Shown here one piece after another: positions 1 through 10,813 of a DNA stretch of 64,000 nucleotides. Under the pieces are notes generated by a model that was not told where the DNA came from, searched no databases, and was given only the letters and a program-made list of their open reading frames with translations. Origin of the DNA: Chroococcidiopsis sp. TS-821 (GTDB lineage Bacteria; Cyanobacteriota; Cyanobacteriia; Cyanobacteriales; Chroococcidiopsidaceae). Where the stretch lies: contig NZ_MVDI01000001.1 in NCBI RefSeq assembly GCF_002939305.1, forward strand, positions 186,001 to 250,000, read 5' to 3'. The stretch's first letter is position 1. Each line of letters starts with the position of its first letter. The position numbers and the translations under genes are program-made.

Positions 1-891
1 GATGCTATTAACGCGCAAGACACCACAACGACGGAATGCTGCATCAAAAACTTCGTCACTACTACTTAAAGCACCAGTGTGCGAGGCTGCTGCTTGAGCT
101 GCTGCGGTTGTTCGACCTGCTTTAATCACGATAATGGGTTTAGTCAACGCGACTTCTCTTGCTGCTGAGAGGAAAGAACGCGCATCGCCAATCGATTCCA
201 TGTAAATCACAATACTTTTAGTGTGAGGGTCGTCACCGAGGTAATCAATTAGGTCGCCCCAATTCACATCCAGCATCGAACCAATCGAAATGAAAGCGCT
301 AAACCCGACATTTTCGCGACGACTCCAATCAAGAATGGATGTACATAAAGCACCACTTTGGCTGATGAATCCTACACTACCAGGAAGCGCCGCGTGTGGG
401 GCAAAAGTAGCATTTAATCCGGTTATGGGACTCATCACACCCAAGCAGTTAGGACCTATAATGCGCATCCCTGATGATGCTTGTGCTGCTAAAATTTGCT
501 GTTCGAGTTCAATTCCTGTTGCACCCGTTTCTTTGAACCCAGCGGAGATGATAATTGCACCTTTAACTCCCGTCGCTGCACATTCACGAATGATACCAGG
601 TACAGTTGCCGCAGGAGTGACAACAATAGCAAGGTCGACAGGTTCGGGAACGGCGGCGATATGAGGATAAGCTTTAATTCCCAGAACGCTAGCTCGTTTG
701 GGATTAACTGGGAATACTGTTCCTCCGAAGGGATTGCTAATTAAGTTCCATAAAACCGTTCGTCCAACGCTGTCTGGTTTTTCCGTCGCACCGATGACAG
801 CAACGGTTTTTGGTGCAAAGATGGCATCAAGAGGATGGCGTTGCCTAAGATCCGTACCTACTGCGATCGTGGATGACATAAATTTTTGCAT
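1..891 (-). CDS. acetate--CoA ligase (ADP-forming) / acyl-CoA synthetase, N-terminal part
   Basis: The first 297 codons of a minus-strand gene whose 3' part lies beyond the window edge. Translation shows a CoA-binding Rossmann domain (residues about 20-140, with TVAVIGAT near the start) followed by a succinyl-CoA-ligase-like region containing [10 protein letters not shown] and FISQSGAL, and then [19 protein letters not shown], all typical of the ADP-forming acetyl-CoA synthetase family. In cyanobacteria this domain is often fused to an ATP-grasp and a GNAT domain, which cannot be seen here. The family makes ATP and acetate from acetyl-CoA, which fits the fermentation genes next door. The ATG at 891 was chosen; a second in-frame ATG is at 879. 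Confidence 0.85.
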   Translation of the reverse strand, partial: MQKFMSSTIAVGTDLRQRHPLDAIFAPKTVAVIGATEKPDSVGRTVLWNLISNPFGGTVFPVNPKRASVLGIKAYPHIAAVPEPVDLAIVVTPAATVPGIIRECAATGVKGAIIISAGFKETGATGIELEQQILAAQASSGMRIIGPNCLGVMSPITGLNATFAPHAALPGSVGFISQSGALCTSILDWSRRENVGFSAFISIGSMLDVNWGDLIDYLGDDPHTKSIVIYMESIGDARSFLSAAREVALTKPIIVIKAGRTTAAAQAAASHTGALSSSDEVFDAAFRRCGVLRVNSI

Positions 892-924
892 AATGTTTCA
901 CTAAATAAGCAACACAACCATTCT

Positions 925-1005
925 CTCCTCTGCACCTCTGCACCTCTGCTTCCTCTGCTTCCTCTGCTTCCTCTGCTTCCTCTGCTTCCTCTGCTTCCTC
1001 TGCAC
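925..1005. repeat. GCAGAGG tandem repeat array after adhE
   Basis: An array of 8-base (CCTCTGCA) and 9-base (CCTCTGCTT) units on the plus strand, so GCAGAGG units in the sense of adhE, whose stop codon is at 1007-1009. The same family occurs at 7905, 10798, 35041, 49697, 52606 and 55755. Confidence 0.9.
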
Positions 1006-1006
1006 T

Positions 1007-3625
1007 TTATCCCACCACTTCTGGATGATATAAAGCAGCATCGACTCGACATCCTCGGTAAGCTAAAACGTAGAGTTCTTTTAAGTCGCGGATGAGGGGA
1101 TAGCGGGGGTTTGCACCTGTGCATTGATCGTCGAAGGCGCGATCTGCTAATTCTTCAAGATGTGCGTAGAATTCTTGCTCGTCTTCTGGTAAGGCTTCTT
1201 TGATTGTAGCGGGGATGTCTAAGGAGCGTTTTAAGTCTTCTACGGCTTCGACGAGTTTCTCTACTTTTTCATCAGGTGTATTACCGCCTAAGCGCAAATG
1301 ATCGGCAATTTGTGCGTATCGTTCTTTTGCATTAGGATATTTATATTGGGGAAATATTGCTTGCTTGAAGGGAACATCGGTAGCATTGTAACGAATGACG
1401 TGCGAAATCAGCAGCGCGTTGGCTAAACCGTGCGGTACGTGGAACGTTGAACCGAGTTTATGTGCCATCGAGTGACAAATTCCTAAAAAGGCATTGGCAA
1501 AAGCCATTCCAGCGATCGTTGCGGCATAGTGGACTTTTTCGCGGGCTTCGGGATCGTTTGCGCCATTTTTGTAAGAACGCGGTAGGTATTTAAATAAGAG
1601 TGCGATCGCTTCTAATGCTAGTCCTTCAGTAAATTCTGTCGCTAGAACTGAAACATAAGCTTCGAGTGCATGAGTTAAAGCGTCAATTCCTCCATAAGCT
1701 GTGAGTTTTTTAGGCATTGTTAACACTAATTCGGGGTCAACGATTGCCATGTTTGGTGTGAGTGCATAATCTGCTAGTGGATACTTAATGCCTACTGAGT
1801 CGTCAGTAACGACTGCAAATGGTGTCACTTCCGATCCCGTTCCTGAAGTTGTAGGAATCGCAACCATCGTCGCTTTTTTACCTAACGCTGGCAGTTCATA
1901 AACGCGCTTGCGGATATCCATAAACCGCATTGCCAAACCTTCGAATTCAATTTCTGGCTGTTCGTACATTAACCACATTACTTTAGCCGCATCCATTGGC
2001 GAACCACCACCAACGGCGATAATCACATCCGGTTGATAGTTCCGCAGTAGTGATAAACCTTTGTTGACATTTGAAAGTGTGGGGTCAGGTTCAACTTCGT
2101 AGAACATTGAATAATCTACCCCAATTTCATCTAGAATGTTGGTAATTTTTTTTGTAATTCCTAAGTCGAATAGAGGTTTATCAGTAATAATGAACGCGCG
2201 TTTTTTACTTTCTAATTCGCGTAAGGCAATCGGCAAACAACCATATTTGAAATAGATCTTTGGCGGAACGCGAAACCATAGCATATTTTCGCGTCTTTCT
2301 GACACAGTTTTAATATTTAATAAATGGTGTACGCCGACGTTTCCTGATACTGAGTTATCTCCCCAAGAACCACATCCTAAAGTCAGCGAGGGGTCGAGTT
2401 TAAAGTTGTACAAGTCACCAATTGCACCTTGGGAAGAAGGCGTATTAATCAAAACGCGGGCGGTCTCTACCATTGACTCAAAGTAGTCAATATGTTCTTT
2501 ATTTGCTGGATCTGTGTAGAGAACCGAAGTATGACCGCGTCCGCCAAAGTCAATTAATTGAACAGCTTTATCTACTGCTTTTTGAAAACTTTCAGCACGG
2601 TACATTGCTAAAATTGGCGATAGCTTTTCATAGGCAAACGGCTCATTTTTACTTATGTCTTCTACTTCGCCAATTAAAACTTTTGCTTTTGGAATTTTTA
2701 AATCAGCAATTTGCGCAATTTTTTCAACTGATTGCCCAACAATTTCTGGATTAATACGACCGTCAATAAGAATTTTATTTCCTAGTTTTTCTTTATCTTC
2801 TGGAGTGAGGAAATACGCGCCGCGATCGCGAAATTCTTGTTTGACGCTTTCATAAACTTCATCAACAACAATAACGGATTGTTCAGACGCACAAATCATT
2901 CCGTTGTCGAAAGTTTTACTAATTAAAATTGAACTGACTGCTGTTTTAATATCCGCAGTTTCATCAATCACCGCCGGAGTATTACCCGCACCCACGCCTA
3001 ATGAAGGATGACCTGACGAATAGGCGGCTTTCACCATTCCTGGACCACCTGTCGCCAAAATCAGCTTAATATCTGGATGCTGCATCAAAGCTTGTGATAG
3101 TGGTACTGTCGGCTCATCAATCCAACCGATAATATCCGCAGGAGCACCAGCAGCCATAGCAGCATCTAAGATAATTTGTGCGGCTTCAATCGTACATTTT
3201 TTTGCACGGGGATGCGGAGAAAAGACAATTGCATTACGTGTTTTCAGTGCTAGTAAAGCTTTAAAAATGACCGTCGATGTAGGGTTTGTTGTTGGAACAA
3301 TTCCTGCTAAGATTCCGACTGGTTCGGCAATTTTTTGAATGCCAAAAGTCCGATCTTCTTCGATAATGCCGCAAGTTCGTTCGTGCTTGTATTTGTTGTA
3401 AATGTATTCAGAAGCAAAGTGATTTTTAATCACCTTATCTTCCACAATTCCCATACCTGTTTCGGCTACTGCCATTTTTGCTAAAGGAATTCGTTCTGCG
3501 TTGGCAGCAAGCGCAGCTTTTTTAAATATATTGTCAACTTGTTCTTGAGTAAAATGTGCGTATTCTATCTGTGCTGCTTTTACTCTTTGAATGAGTTCTT
3601 CTAGTTCTTGAAAATTTGTAGCCAT
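1007..3625 (-). CDS. adhE: bifunctional acetaldehyde-CoA / alcohol dehydrogenase
   Basis: An 872-residue protein colinear with E. coli AdhE. The N-terminal half is a CoA-acylating aldehyde dehydrogenase with catalytic Cys245 in NGMICASEQS. The C-terminal half is an iron-dependent alcohol dehydrogenase with the GGGSPMDAAK nucleotide motif and metal-binding histidines in GGIDALTHALEAY and CHSMAHKLG...HVPHG. It reduces acetyl-CoA to ethanol and regenerates NAD+. The start at 3625 (MATNFQ) is preferred over an upstream ATG at 3640: it has a GAGGAAG ribosome site and matches the E. coli start. It lies 18 bases after the pflA stop, so the two are probably one transcript. A GCAGAGG array follows the stop directly. 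Confidence 0.97.
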   Translation of the reverse strand: MATNFQELEELIQRVKAAQIEYAHFTQEQVDNIFKKAALAANAERIPLAKMAVAETGMGIVEDKVIKNHFASEYIYNKYKHERTCGIIEEDRTFGIQKIAEPVGILAGIVPTTNPTSTVIFKALLALKTRNAIVFSPHPRAKKCTIEAAQIILDAAMAAGAPADIIGWIDEPTVPLSQALMQHPDIKLILATGGPGMVKAAYSSGHPSLGVGAGNTPAVIDETADIKTAVSSILISKTFDNGMICASEQSVIVVDEVYESVKQEFRDRGAYFLTPEDKEKLGNKILIDGRINPEIVGQSVEKIAQIADLKIPKAKVLIGEVEDISKNEPFAYEKLSPILAMYRAESFQKAVDKAVQLIDFGGRGHTSVLYTDPANKEHIDYFESMVETARVLINTPSSQGAIGDLYNFKLDPSLTLGCGSWGDNSVSGNVGVHHLLNIKTVSERRENMLWFRVPPKIYFKYGCLPIALRELESKKRAFIITDKPLFDLGITKKITNILDEIGVDYSMFYEVEPDPTLSNVNKGLSLLRNYQPDVIIAVGGGSPMDAAKVMWLMYEQPEIEFEGLAMRFMDIRKRVYELPALGKKATMVAIPTTSGTGSEVTPFAVVTDDSVGIKYPLADYALTPNMAIVDPELVLTMPKKLTAYGGIDALTHALEAYVSVLATEFTEGLALEAIALLFKYLPRSYKNGANDPEAREKVHYAATIAGMAFANAFLGICHSMAHKLGSTFHVPHGLANALLISHVIRYNATDVPFKQAIFPQYKYPNAKERYAQIADHLRLGGNTPDEKVEKLVEAVEDLKRSLDIPATIKEALPEDEQEFYAHLEELADRAFDDQCTGANPRYPLIRDLKELYVLAYRGCRVDAALYHPEVVG

Positions 3626-3643
3626 TATACTCTTCCTCATTCT

Positions 3644-4375
3644 TCAGTTGACGTTAAGACCGTAGCTTCTGAAAATGTCGATTGTATTTCGTACTAACTC
3701 TGGTGATGGTGGTGGCGTATCTTTGAGTTGGTATTCATACCCTAATTGTTCCCATTTGTATTCTCCCATTTTATGAAAGGGGAGGACTTCTACTTTTTCT
3801 ACGTTACTTAAGCTTGAGACAAAATGAGCTAATTCTGTAACGTTATGACGAGCATCAGTTAGATTAGGAACTAAGACAAAGCGAATCCATGTAGGTTTAT
3901 GAATTTCGCTCAGATAACGGGCTAATTTTAAAGTAGGTTCCAGAGAAACACTCGTTACCTTTCGATAAATTTCGGGATCGAAAGACTTGATATCTAATAA
4001 AACTAAGTCTACAAATTTTAATACATCTTTTGCAGTATCCAAATCAACAAAACCGGAAGTATCTAGCGCGGTATGAAGCCCAATTTCTTGACAGCGTTTA
4101 CAGATTTCTTTAACAAATTGCGGCTGCATTAATGGTTCGCCGCCACTTATAGTGACACCTCCACCAGAAAAGCGAATATAGGAAGTGTATTTTTTGATTT
4201 CGGCAATTAATTCATCAACACTAACTGGCTTGCCATCTGTGATACTTCGACAATCAGGATTGTGGCAATAAAGACAGCGCAGCGGACAACCTTGGGTGAA
4301 AATAACAAAGCGAATACCAGGTCCATCAGTTGTACCGCAGCTTTCGATGGAATGAATTTTGCCGATGGTAGTCAT
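3644..4375 (-). CDS. pflA: pyruvate formate-lyase-activating enzyme
   Basis: A 243-residue radical SAM enzyme. The CxxxCxxC cluster motif is at Cys30, Cys34 and Cys37, and the SAM-binding GGE motif is in GVTISGGEPLMQ. It installs the glycyl radical on pyruvate formate-lyase. Length and sequence fit the short PflA form without extra ferredoxin domains. It lies between pflB (upstream on the same strand) and adhE (18 bases downstream). The pflB-pflA interval is interrupted by an opposite-strand DUF559 gene with flanking repeats, so pflA probably has its own promoter near 4380-4480 or depends on read-through. Confidence 0.95.
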   Translation of the reverse strand: MTTIGKIHSIESCGTTDGPGIRFVIFTQGCPLRCLYCHNPDCRSITDGKPVSVDELIAEIKKYTSYIRFSGGGVTISGGEPLMQPQFVKEICKRCQEIGLHTALDTSGFVDLDTAKDVLKFVDLVLLDIKSFDPEIYRKVTSVSLEPTLKLARYLSEIHKPTWIRFVLVPNLTDARHNVTELAHFVSSLSNVEKVEVLPFHKMGEYKWEQLGYEYQLKDTPPPSPELVRNTIDIFRSYGLNVN

Positions 4376-4442
4376 ACGAGTACGTTGTGTTTAAGGTTGA
4401 GATTTGCGTCGCCTAAGTCCACGCCAGTTGCTACAACGGGGA

Positions 4443-4475
4443 GAGGCTCACCCATGTGTGGGAGACTTTGAAGTA
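4443..4475. repeat. palindromic repeat element, outer left copy
   Basis: Contains CCCATGTGTGGGAGACTTTGAAG, a member of the (C)AAAGTCYCCCACA family seen in inverse at 5088 and again at 36255. Confidence 0.6.
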
Positions 4476-4490
4476 TTGCTGGTAGATACC

Positions 4491-5029
4491 GAGGTTTTTG
4501 CCCCCTAAATCCCCAAGTTTGGGGGACTTTGAAGAAGTATTAGTGAGCGTTTTGGGTACTTTAATAAGGGGATATGACGAACTTTTAGCGATGAAATCTA
4601 AGCGCATTCGAGGCACTACTCCTGGTATTATTGCTGCGGCAAGACGACTGCGACAGAACCTTACATCTGCGGAAAAGATTTTGTGGGAAGCTTTGAGAAA
4701 TCGACAACTGGATGGCTTAAGGTTTCGCTGTCAACACGCTGTTGGTTCATTTGTTGTTGATTTCTACTGTGCTGAGTGTCGGTTAGCTGTTGAAGTTGAT
4801 GGCGAGATTCACGAGCAACGTGTTGACTATGATACTGCCCGTACTACAAAACTTCAGCAATTTGGCTTACGAGTCATAAGATTTCGCAATCAAGAAGTTA
4901 TGACCAACTTAGATAAAGTTCTCCAACAGATTCTTAAAGCCAGTCGCGAACAAATTTAGCGATTCCACACACAGTTCTCTACTCTCAAAGTTCCCTAGAA
5001 TTGGAGACTTTAGGGGGCGCGAAAACCTC
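4491..5029. mobile_element. DUF559 gene bracketed by inverted palindromic repeats
   Basis: The left arm (4491-4537) begins GAGGTTTTTGCCCCCTAAA. The right arm (about 4981-5029) ends TTTAGGGGGCGCGAAAACCTC, its imperfect inverse, and both contain the palindrome CAAAGTCCCC...GGGGACTTT. A second, outer pair of related elements is at about 4443-4475 and 5088-5128, also in inverted orientation. The only gene inside is the DUF559 nuclease. A mobile or repeat-associated unit is inferred; no target-site duplication was identified. Confidence 0.5.
4591..4959 (+). CDS. DUF559 domain endonuclease-like protein
   Basis: A 122-residue protein of the DUF559 (Vsr-like, PD-(D/E)XK fold) family. Visible family features are the helical AARRLRQNLTSAEKILWEAL segment, the RFRCQHAVGSFVVDFYCAEC strand region and LAVEVDGEIHE, where the acidic residues form the probable metal site. 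The C-terminal LRVIRFRNQEVM is also typical. The ATG at 4591 was chosen because a longer reading frame from 4498 would translate the palindromic repeat. It lies on the opposite strand to the fermentation genes and separates pflB from pflA. Its substrate is not known; DNA repair, restriction or repeat mobility are possible. Confidence 0.85.
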   Translation: MKSKRIRGTTPGIIAAARRLRQNLTSAEKILWEALRNRQLDGLRFRCQHAVGSFVVDFYCAECRLAVEVDGEIHEQRVDYDTARTTKLQQFGLRVIRFRNQEVMTNLDKVLQQILKASREQI

Positions 5030-5087
5030 AAACACCAACCTCAGCACTTTTGTATACCATAGCCTTTGATGAAAAAACTAACGATTC

Positions 5088-5128
5088 TACTCTCAAAGTC
5101 CCCCACATATAGGAAGTTTAGAAGGCGA
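5088..5128. repeat. palindromic repeat element, outer right copy
   Basis: Contains CTCAAAGTCCCCCACATATAGG and a related tail AGTTTAGAAGGCG. It repeats the CTACTCTCAAAGT start of the inner right copy at about 4978 and is inverted relative to the copies left of the DUF559 gene. Confidence 0.6.
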
Positions 5129-5138
5129 GGGCGCAAAC

Positions 5139-7364
5139 TCAAAGGCAATTGTGGAAGGTTCGCTTAATCACATCTAGCTGCTGTTCGCGAGTTAACTTGA
5201 TAAAATTGACTGCATATCCTGATACCCTAATTGTTAATTGCGGATACTTTTCAGGATGCTCCATTGCTTCTAGCAAGGTTTCGCGTTGCAGCACGTTGAT
5301 GTTAACATGATGACCGCCATCGTGGAAGTAACCATCTAACATTCCGACTAAATTGTTAACTTGAGCTTCGGAAGTTTTTCCTAACGCCTGTGGCACAATT
5401 GAGAAGGTGTAAGAAATGCCATCTTGTGCGTGTTCGTAGGGAAGTTTGGCAACAGAAGCGAGGCTTGCGATCGCACCTTTGGTATCTCTTCCGTGCATGG
5501 GGTTTGCGCCTGGTGCAAAGGGTTCTCCTGCTTTACGCCCATCGGGGGTATTTCCCGTTTTCTTGCCATACACAACGTTTGAGGTAATCGTCAAAATTGA
5601 TTGCGTGGGTACAGCATCGCGGTACGTTTTACACGCCCGCAGTTTATTCATGAACGTTGTGACTAAATCTGTGGCAATTCGATCGACGCGATCGTCGTTG
5701 TTACCAAACTTAGGATAATCGCCTTCAATTTCGTAATCAACCGCTAAACCACTTTCATTGCGCAACACTTTAACTTTGGCGTATTTAATTGCAGATAATG
5801 CATCAGCTACTACCGATAACCCTGCGACTCCACACGCCATTGTGCGATAAACATCGCGATCGTGTAACGCCATTTCTAGGCGTTCGTAGCAATATTTATC
5901 GTGCATGTAGTGAATGACGTTTAAAGTGTTGATGTATAGCTTGGCTAACCAGTCCATCATCTGGTTGAACTTCGCCATCACTTCGTCGTAATCTAAGTAA
6001 TCAGCAGTTATCGGCTCGAATTGCGGTGCAATTTGTTCGCCAGTTTTCTCGTCTTTACCGCCGTTAATGGCGTAAAGTAGTGCCTTAGCAAGATTCGCCC
6101 GCGCCCCAAAAAATTGCATTTGTTTACCAACACGCATGGCGCTAACACAGCAAGCGATCGCATAATCGTCGCCGTAGTACGGACGCATCAAATCGTCGTT
6201 TTCGTATTGAATTGAGCTAGTATCTACAGAAACCTTGGCACAGAAGCGCTTGAAGTTCGCTGGTAGTTGTTCTGACCACAAAACGGTTAAATTAGGTTCG
6301 GGTGCTGCTTCTAAGTTGTACAGCGTGTGCAAAAAGCGGAAACTTGTTTTTGTTACCAAAGTTCTGCCATCTTCGCCCATACCTGCGATCGCTTCTGTTA
6401 CCCAAGTCGGATCGCCAGAGAATAGTTCGTTGTAATCAGGAGTTCGTAAGAAACGCACCATTCGCAACTTCATTACGAAATGATCGATTAATTCTTGCAG
6501 TTGCGTTTCAGTTGCCGTACCATTTTGCAAGTCGCGCTCAAAATAGATGTCTAAAAACGTCGAAACTCGCCCTAAAGACATCGCCGCGCCGTTTTGTTCT
6601 TTGACTGCACCGAGATACGCAAAATACAGCCACTGTACTGCTTCTTGTGCATTAGCTGCTGGTTGACTGATATCAAATCCGTAGCTAGCCGCCATCTCTT
6701 TGAGTTCAAACAAGGCGCGAATTTGCTCGGAAATTTCTTCGCGACGTCGGATGATACACGCATCGATGCAATCGACGTCTAAAGATTCGAGTTGTTGCTT
6801 TTTGTCGCTAATTAAAAAATCAACTCCGTAAAGTGGAACGCGTCGATAGTCGCCAATAATCCGACCGCGACCGTAAGCATCGGGTAAACCTGTAATAATG
6901 CCAGAGTGGCGTGCTAAGCGCATTTCTTTAGTATATGCGTCGAACACACCATCGTTATGCGTTTTGCGATACTTTTTGAAGATTTCTTCGGTTTGCGGAT
7001 CTAACTTGTAGCCATAAGCTTCTAGCGATGCTTTGACTGTTCTAATCCCACCAAACGGCATAATTGCTCGTTTTAAAGGTTTATCCGTTTGCAAACCAAC
7101 AATTTGTTCTAAATTGCGATCGATGTAACCAGGACTGTGCGAAGTGATGCTAGATACAACTTTGGTATCTGTATCTAAAATTCCCTGTTTTCTTTCTTCA
7201 CTCATCAGCGCTTTTACTTTATTCCACAGCGCTTGAGTTCGATCTGTAGCAGATGCTAAAAAAGCTTCGTCACCTTCATAGGGTTTGTAGTTTTTTTGGA
7301 TGAAATCGCGAACATTAATTGTTTCCATCCATTCGCCTGGTATAAAACCTTGCCATTGCGTCAT
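5139..7364 (-). CDS. pflB: formate C-acetyltransferase (pyruvate formate-lyase)
   Basis: A 741-residue glycyl-radical enzyme close to E. coli PflB over its whole length. The catalytic cysteine pair is in [10 protein letters not shown]. The radical glycine is in RVSGYAVNF, 25 residues from the C-terminus (Gly716). [17 protein letters not shown] and [18 protein letters not shown] are family signatures. It converts pyruvate and CoA to acetyl-CoA and formate without oxygen. The start at 7364 (MTQWQGF) best matches the family; in-frame ATG at 7376 and TTG at 7382 are alternatives, with GAGG just upstream. The gene contains HIP1-like GCGATCG sites, which argues for long residence in this genome. 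Confidence 0.97.
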   Translation of the reverse strand: MTQWQGFIPGEWMETINVRDFIQKNYKPYEGDEAFLASATDRTQALWNKVKALMSEERKQGILDTDTKVVSSITSHSPGYIDRNLEQIVGLQTDKPLKRAIMPFGGIRTVKASLEAYGYKLDPQTEEIFKKYRKTHNDGVFDAYTKEMRLARHSGIITGLPDAYGRGRIIGDYRRVPLYGVDFLISDKKQQLESLDVDCIDACIIRRREEISEQIRALFELKEMAASYGFDISQPAANAQEAVQWLYFAYLGAVKEQNGAAMSLGRVSTFLDIYFERDLQNGTATETQLQELIDHFVMKLRMVRFLRTPDYNELFSGDPTWVTEAIAGMGEDGRTLVTKTSFRFLHTLYNLEAAPEPNLTVLWSEQLPANFKRFCAKVSVDTSSIQYENDDLMRPYYGDDYAIACCVSAMRVGKQMQFFGARANLAKALLYAINGGKDEKTGEQIAPQFEPITADYLDYDEVMAKFNQMMDWLAKLYINTLNVIHYMHDKYCYERLEMALHDRDVYRTMACGVAGLSVVADALSAIKYAKVKVLRNESGLAVDYEIEGDYPKFGNNDDRVDRIATDLVTTFMNKLRACKTYRDAVPTQSILTITSNVVYGKKTGNTPDGRKAGEPFAPGANPMHGRDTKGAIASLASVAKLPYEHAQDGISYTFSIVPQALGKTSEAQVNNLVGMLDGYFHDGGHHVNINVLQRETLLEAMEHPEKYPQLTIRVSGYAVNFIKLTREQQLDVIKRTFHNCL

Positions 7365-7382
7365 AGACTTAACCATCCTCAA

Positions 7383-7904
7383 TTTACTAACAGTAAATCA
7401 GTCGTTTCTTCGGTTAACTCTCTATTCTTTATAGCCACCTCTATTTTATGGCTGTTTTCGCTAATAAAAGACTCATTTGATAATTTGTAAATATAAATTT
7501 ATATATTTTTATAAAACAATTAATTTATTATTTTTTAACTAAATTTGCTCTTCGCTTTATCTACTGTCACAAGAAAGTTGCAAGTAAGAAATTAACCTAG
7601 AAGCAAAACCTGAAAGCCAGTTACCAAGCTATTTTCACTAGCTTGCGATAAATTTTAATATACTGCATCTTGGCAATCAATCTTACATTAGTTCGAGCAT
7701 GACTCAACAAATGGATATCTGAATAATCAAGTATAATTATGATGTGCCATCTTATATAAATATTCTAACTTAATTAGAAAAGTGTGAAGAATTAAGTAAA
7801 AAATGAGTTTATTTTTTTTATTAGCATCAACACCAAAAAAGATTAAAATTAGAATTGAGAAACAATAAGACTTTGGCAATAGATAATGACATAAGTTTAC
7901 ATCT
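7383..7904. other. AT-rich intergenic region upstream of pflB
   Basis: About 520 bases with no convincing gene. It must carry the pflB promoter on the minus strand. The stretch at 7480-7545 is almost pure A/T. I found no confident regulator site. Confidence 0.5.
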
Positions 7905-7929
7905 CCTCTGCACCTGAAGCTTCCTCTGC
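7905..7929. repeat. short GCAGAGG repeat after glgP
   Basis: On the minus strand the glgP stop TGA is directly followed by GCAGAGGAAGC, then TTCAGGTGCAGAGGAG: a short degenerate copy of the GCAGAGG family in the usual sense orientation. Confidence 0.7.
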
Positions 7930-10506
7930 TCATCTATACATACGATCGCTCAATAGAAATGCAGATGGTTGTACTTGTAAATCTGCACGTTCATAAGCAT
8001 CCATATCGACCTTGACGGATTTGACTCGCCAAATTTCTTCACAGTATTCCTTAATTGTGCGATCTGACGAAAATTTTCCCGTGCGTGCGGTATTGAGAAT
8101 AGACATTCGTATCCAACGATCGCGATCGCGGTAAGCTTGACTAACTTGTTCTTGACAGTCGATGTAAGATTGATAATCTGCCATCAGCAGATATTCGTCG
8201 TGATGCAGCAGTGAGTTGACAATTGGTCTAAATAAATTAGGATCTTCAGGCGAAAAGTAGCCGCGTGCAATGTATTGCAATACTTCCTGCAGTTCGCGAT
8301 TCGTTTTGTAGTAGTGCTGTGGGTGATATCCTGATGCTTTTAATGCAGAAACTTCATCAACAGTTAAACCAAAGAGAAAGAAATTGTCTGCGCCGACTTC
8401 CTGACGAATTTCGACATTCGCACCGTCAAGAGTACCAATTGTGAGTGCACCGTTCATGGCAAATTTCATATTACCAGTGCCAGAAGCTTCTTTCCCCGCA
8501 GTTGAGATTTGTTCGGAAAGATCCGCAGCAGCGTAAACTCGTTGACCGAGCGATACGCTGTAGTTTGCCAAAAAGATAACCTTCAAACGACCTGCGACAT
8601 CGGGATCGCGGTTGACGACATCGGCGACAGAATTAATCAATTTAATAATTAGCTTTGCCATGTAATAACCAGGCGCGGCTTTACCTCCAAAGATGAAAGT
8701 TCGGGGAAAAATCTCGATTTGCGGATGGCGTTTGATGCGGTTGTAGAGTGTAATGATGTGTAATACGTTTAATAACTGCCGCTTGTATTCGTGCATGCGC
8801 TTGACTTGAATATCAAACAGCGAGTTGATATCGACGGCGATACCGTAATGCTGTTGAATATAATTGGCTAAATCTTGCTTGTTAGCAAGTTTAATTTGCC
8901 ACCAGCGATCGCGAAAATCGATATCATCGACAAACGCTTCGAGTTGCTGGAGGTCTTCCAGGTTTTTAACCCAGTTTTTACCAATCTTTTCGGTAATCAA
9001 GTTAGCTAGTCGAGGGTTAGCTAGCAATAGCCAACGACGCGGTGTCACGCCATTCGTTTTGTTACTAAACTTTTCGGGAAATAGTTCGTAGAAATCCCGT
9101 AATAGTTCGTTTTTCAGTAATTCGGTATGCAACGCAGCAACACCATTGATTGCATGACTTCCCACACACGCCAGATGTGCCATGCGGACTTGCTTTTCTT
9201 GACCTTCTTCAATGAGCGATAAACGCGCGATCCGATCGAACTCACCAGGATAACGGGTATAGACGTAATTAAGAAAGCGGTAGTTAATTTCATAAATGAT
9301 TTCGAGATGTCGCGGTAAGATGCGACCAAAGAGACTCACAGACCACCGCTCTAAAGCTTCTGGTAACAAAGTATGATTGGTGTAAGCAAAAGCATTTTGC
9401 GTAATATGCCAAGCTTGCTCCCAAGTCATTTGATGTTCGTCGATTAACAAGCGCATCAATTCCGCAATTGCGATCGCCGGGTGAGTGTCGTTAAGTTGCA
9501 GTGCGGCTTTTTCGTGTAGGTTCTCTAAACTATCGTGCGTGCGTAAATGCAAGCGGATGATATCTTGCAACGAACAAGACACAAAGAAATATTGCTGTTC
9601 TAGGCGTAGTTCGCGTCCTTGGATGGTATTGTCGTTAGGGTAAAGAACCTTCGAGATATTTTCGGAAAACATCTTATTGGCGACTGCGCCGAAATAGTCT
9701 CCCGCATCAAACGCTTGAAAGTTAAACTCTTCACTCGCCTCAGCTTTCCACAGACGTAGGGTATTAACCGTATTAGTGTCGTAACCAGGAACAGGCGTAT
9801 CGTAAGGAATTCCTAAAACAGTTTGCTCATTAATCCAGCGCACGCGATAATGACCGTGTTCGTCGGTATAGTGTTCGGTATAACCGCCGAGTTTAACAGC
9901 AACGCGATAATCAGGGCGGGGAATTTCCCAAGGATTGCCAAAATTTAGCCATTTATCAGGAATTTCTCGTTGCCAACCATTTTGAATGGCTTGCTCAAAA
10001 ATACCAAACTCGTAGCGAATGCCATAGCCGACTGCGGGAATTTCTAGTGTTGCTAAGGAATCGAGAAAACAAGCGGCTAGCCGCCCTAAGCCACCATTTC
10101 CTAACCCTGGTTCGCGTTCGCGTTCTAATAGATCGTCCAACTCTAGCCCAGACTCGTGTAAAATCTGGCGGACTTGTTCGTAAAGACCCAAGTTGATTAG
10201 GCTATTACCTAAGTGGCGACCCATCAAAAATTCTGCTGAGAGGTAATAGACAGTTTTAGCATCTTGTTGAACGTAAGTTTTTGCGGTTTGAATGCGGCGT
10301 TGCGTCAAGCGATCGCGGATACTATGCGCCACAGCCATATAGTAATCGTGGAGTGTCGCGAAATATTCATCTTTACCTTGAACGCGATACAGATTTTCTG
10401 CAAAAGCACGTTTAAGCGCTTCCTTACTCAGATTGGTGCTTTCTGTTTTGAGTTGCATATCTTCGCTTGCCAATCTGCGGTAATCATGCTCGAACGATTC
10501 ACTCAT
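7930..10506 (-). CDS. glgP: glycogen/starch/alpha-glucan phosphorylase
   Basis: An 858-residue GT35 phosphorylase that releases glucose-1-phosphate from glycogen. Family signatures seen include [38 protein letters not shown] and the PLP-lysine region [20 protein letters not shown]. The start at 10506 ([12 protein letters not shown]) is preferred; the frame is open to 10596, but the extra 30 residues look unlike the family. No strong ribosome site is seen for either. It lies between the pfl genes and phosphoketolase on the same strand and would feed glycogen carbon to dark fermentation. Confidence 0.95.
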   Translation of the reverse strand: MSESFEHDYRRLASEDMQLKTESTNLSKEALKRAFAENLYRVQGKDEYFATLHDYYMAVAHSIRDRLTQRRIQTAKTYVQQDAKTVYYLSAEFLMGRHLGNSLINLGLYEQVRQILHESGLELDDLLEREREPGLGNGGLGRLAACFLDSLATLEIPAVGYGIRYEFGIFEQAIQNGWQREIPDKWLNFGNPWEIPRPDYRVAVKLGGYTEHYTDEHGHYRVRWINEQTVLGIPYDTPVPGYDTNTVNTLRLWKAEASEEFNFQAFDAGDYFGAVANKMFSENISKVLYPNDNTIQGRELRLEQQYFFVSCSLQDIIRLHLRTHDSLENLHEKAALQLNDTHPAIAIAELMRLLIDEHQMTWEQAWHITQNAFAYTNHTLLPEALERWSVSLFGRILPRHLEIIYEINYRFLNYVYTRYPGEFDRIARLSLIEEGQEKQVRMAHLACVGSHAINGVAALHTELLKNELLRDFYELFPEKFSNKTNGVTPRRWLLLANPRLANLITEKIGKNWVKNLEDLQQLEAFVDDIDFRDRWWQIKLANKQDLANYIQQHYGIAVDINSLFDIQVKRMHEYKRQLLNVLHIITLYNRIKRHPQIEIFPRTFIFGGKAAPGYYMAKLIIKLINSVADVVNRDPDVAGRLKVIFLANYSVSLGQRVYAAADLSEQISTAGKEASGTGNMKFAMNGALTIGTLDGANVEIRQEVGADNFFLFGLTVDEVSALKASGYHPQHYYKTNRELQEVLQYIARGYFSPEDPNLFRPIVNSLLHHDEYLLMADYQSYIDCQEQVSQAYRDRDRWIRMSILNTARTGKFSSDRTIKEYCEEIWRVKSVKVDMDAYERADLQVQPSAFLLSDRMYR

Positions 10507-10717
10507 AGCTTTAGCGTATAGATTATTGTCTAGAAGTTTCCTAAACTGATACCTTGCACCAATTTCATCTATTACCCACTCTCTCACCGCTAACAACCAT
10601 CTGATGAATCAGACTAAATCAGCCTTTTAGCCCACTTAGAGTAAGCTTGAGCTATGAGCGTGGGAATTAATTCCCAGGTGGACTGTCGGGTTAATTGAGA
10701 ACGGTACAAGACCTCAG

Positions 10718-10792
10718 CTAAATCCCCCACAAGTAGGGGACTTTAAGTAGTTGATTCATAAGCCCCCCTAAAGTTGTGGGTAGAGGAAACAG
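10718..10792. repeat. palindromic CCCCCACA...GGGGACTTT repeat
   Basis: AAATCCCCCACAAGTAGGGGACTTT at 10720-10744, followed by AGCCCCCCTAAAGTTGTGGG at 10771-10790. It belongs to the same family as the elements around the DUF559 gene and occupies the glgP-phosphoketolase gap. Confidence 0.7.
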
Positions 10793-10797
10793 ATACT

Positions 10798-10811
10798 GCT
10801 TCCTCTGCTTC
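10798..10811. repeat. short GCAGAGG repeat after phosphoketolase
   Basis: On the minus strand AGAAGCAGAGGAAGCAG follows the phosphoketolase stop within a few bases: a minimal copy of the 3'-end repeat family. Confidence 0.65.
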
Positions 10812-10813
10812 TA

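Noticed and set aside
858-1124. An open frame through the repeat array with an RGSRGSR tract
   Set aside because: It lies within the end of adhE and the array; the composition is created by the repeat and there is no independent evidence of translation.
4498-4590. N-terminal extension of the DUF559 protein
   Set aside because: The extra 31 residues are encoded by the palindromic repeat and do not match the family.
7727-7933. A 68-codon minus-strand frame downstream of glgP
   Set aside because: It lies in AT-rich intergenic DNA and covers the repeat; residue composition is that of random AT-rich translation.
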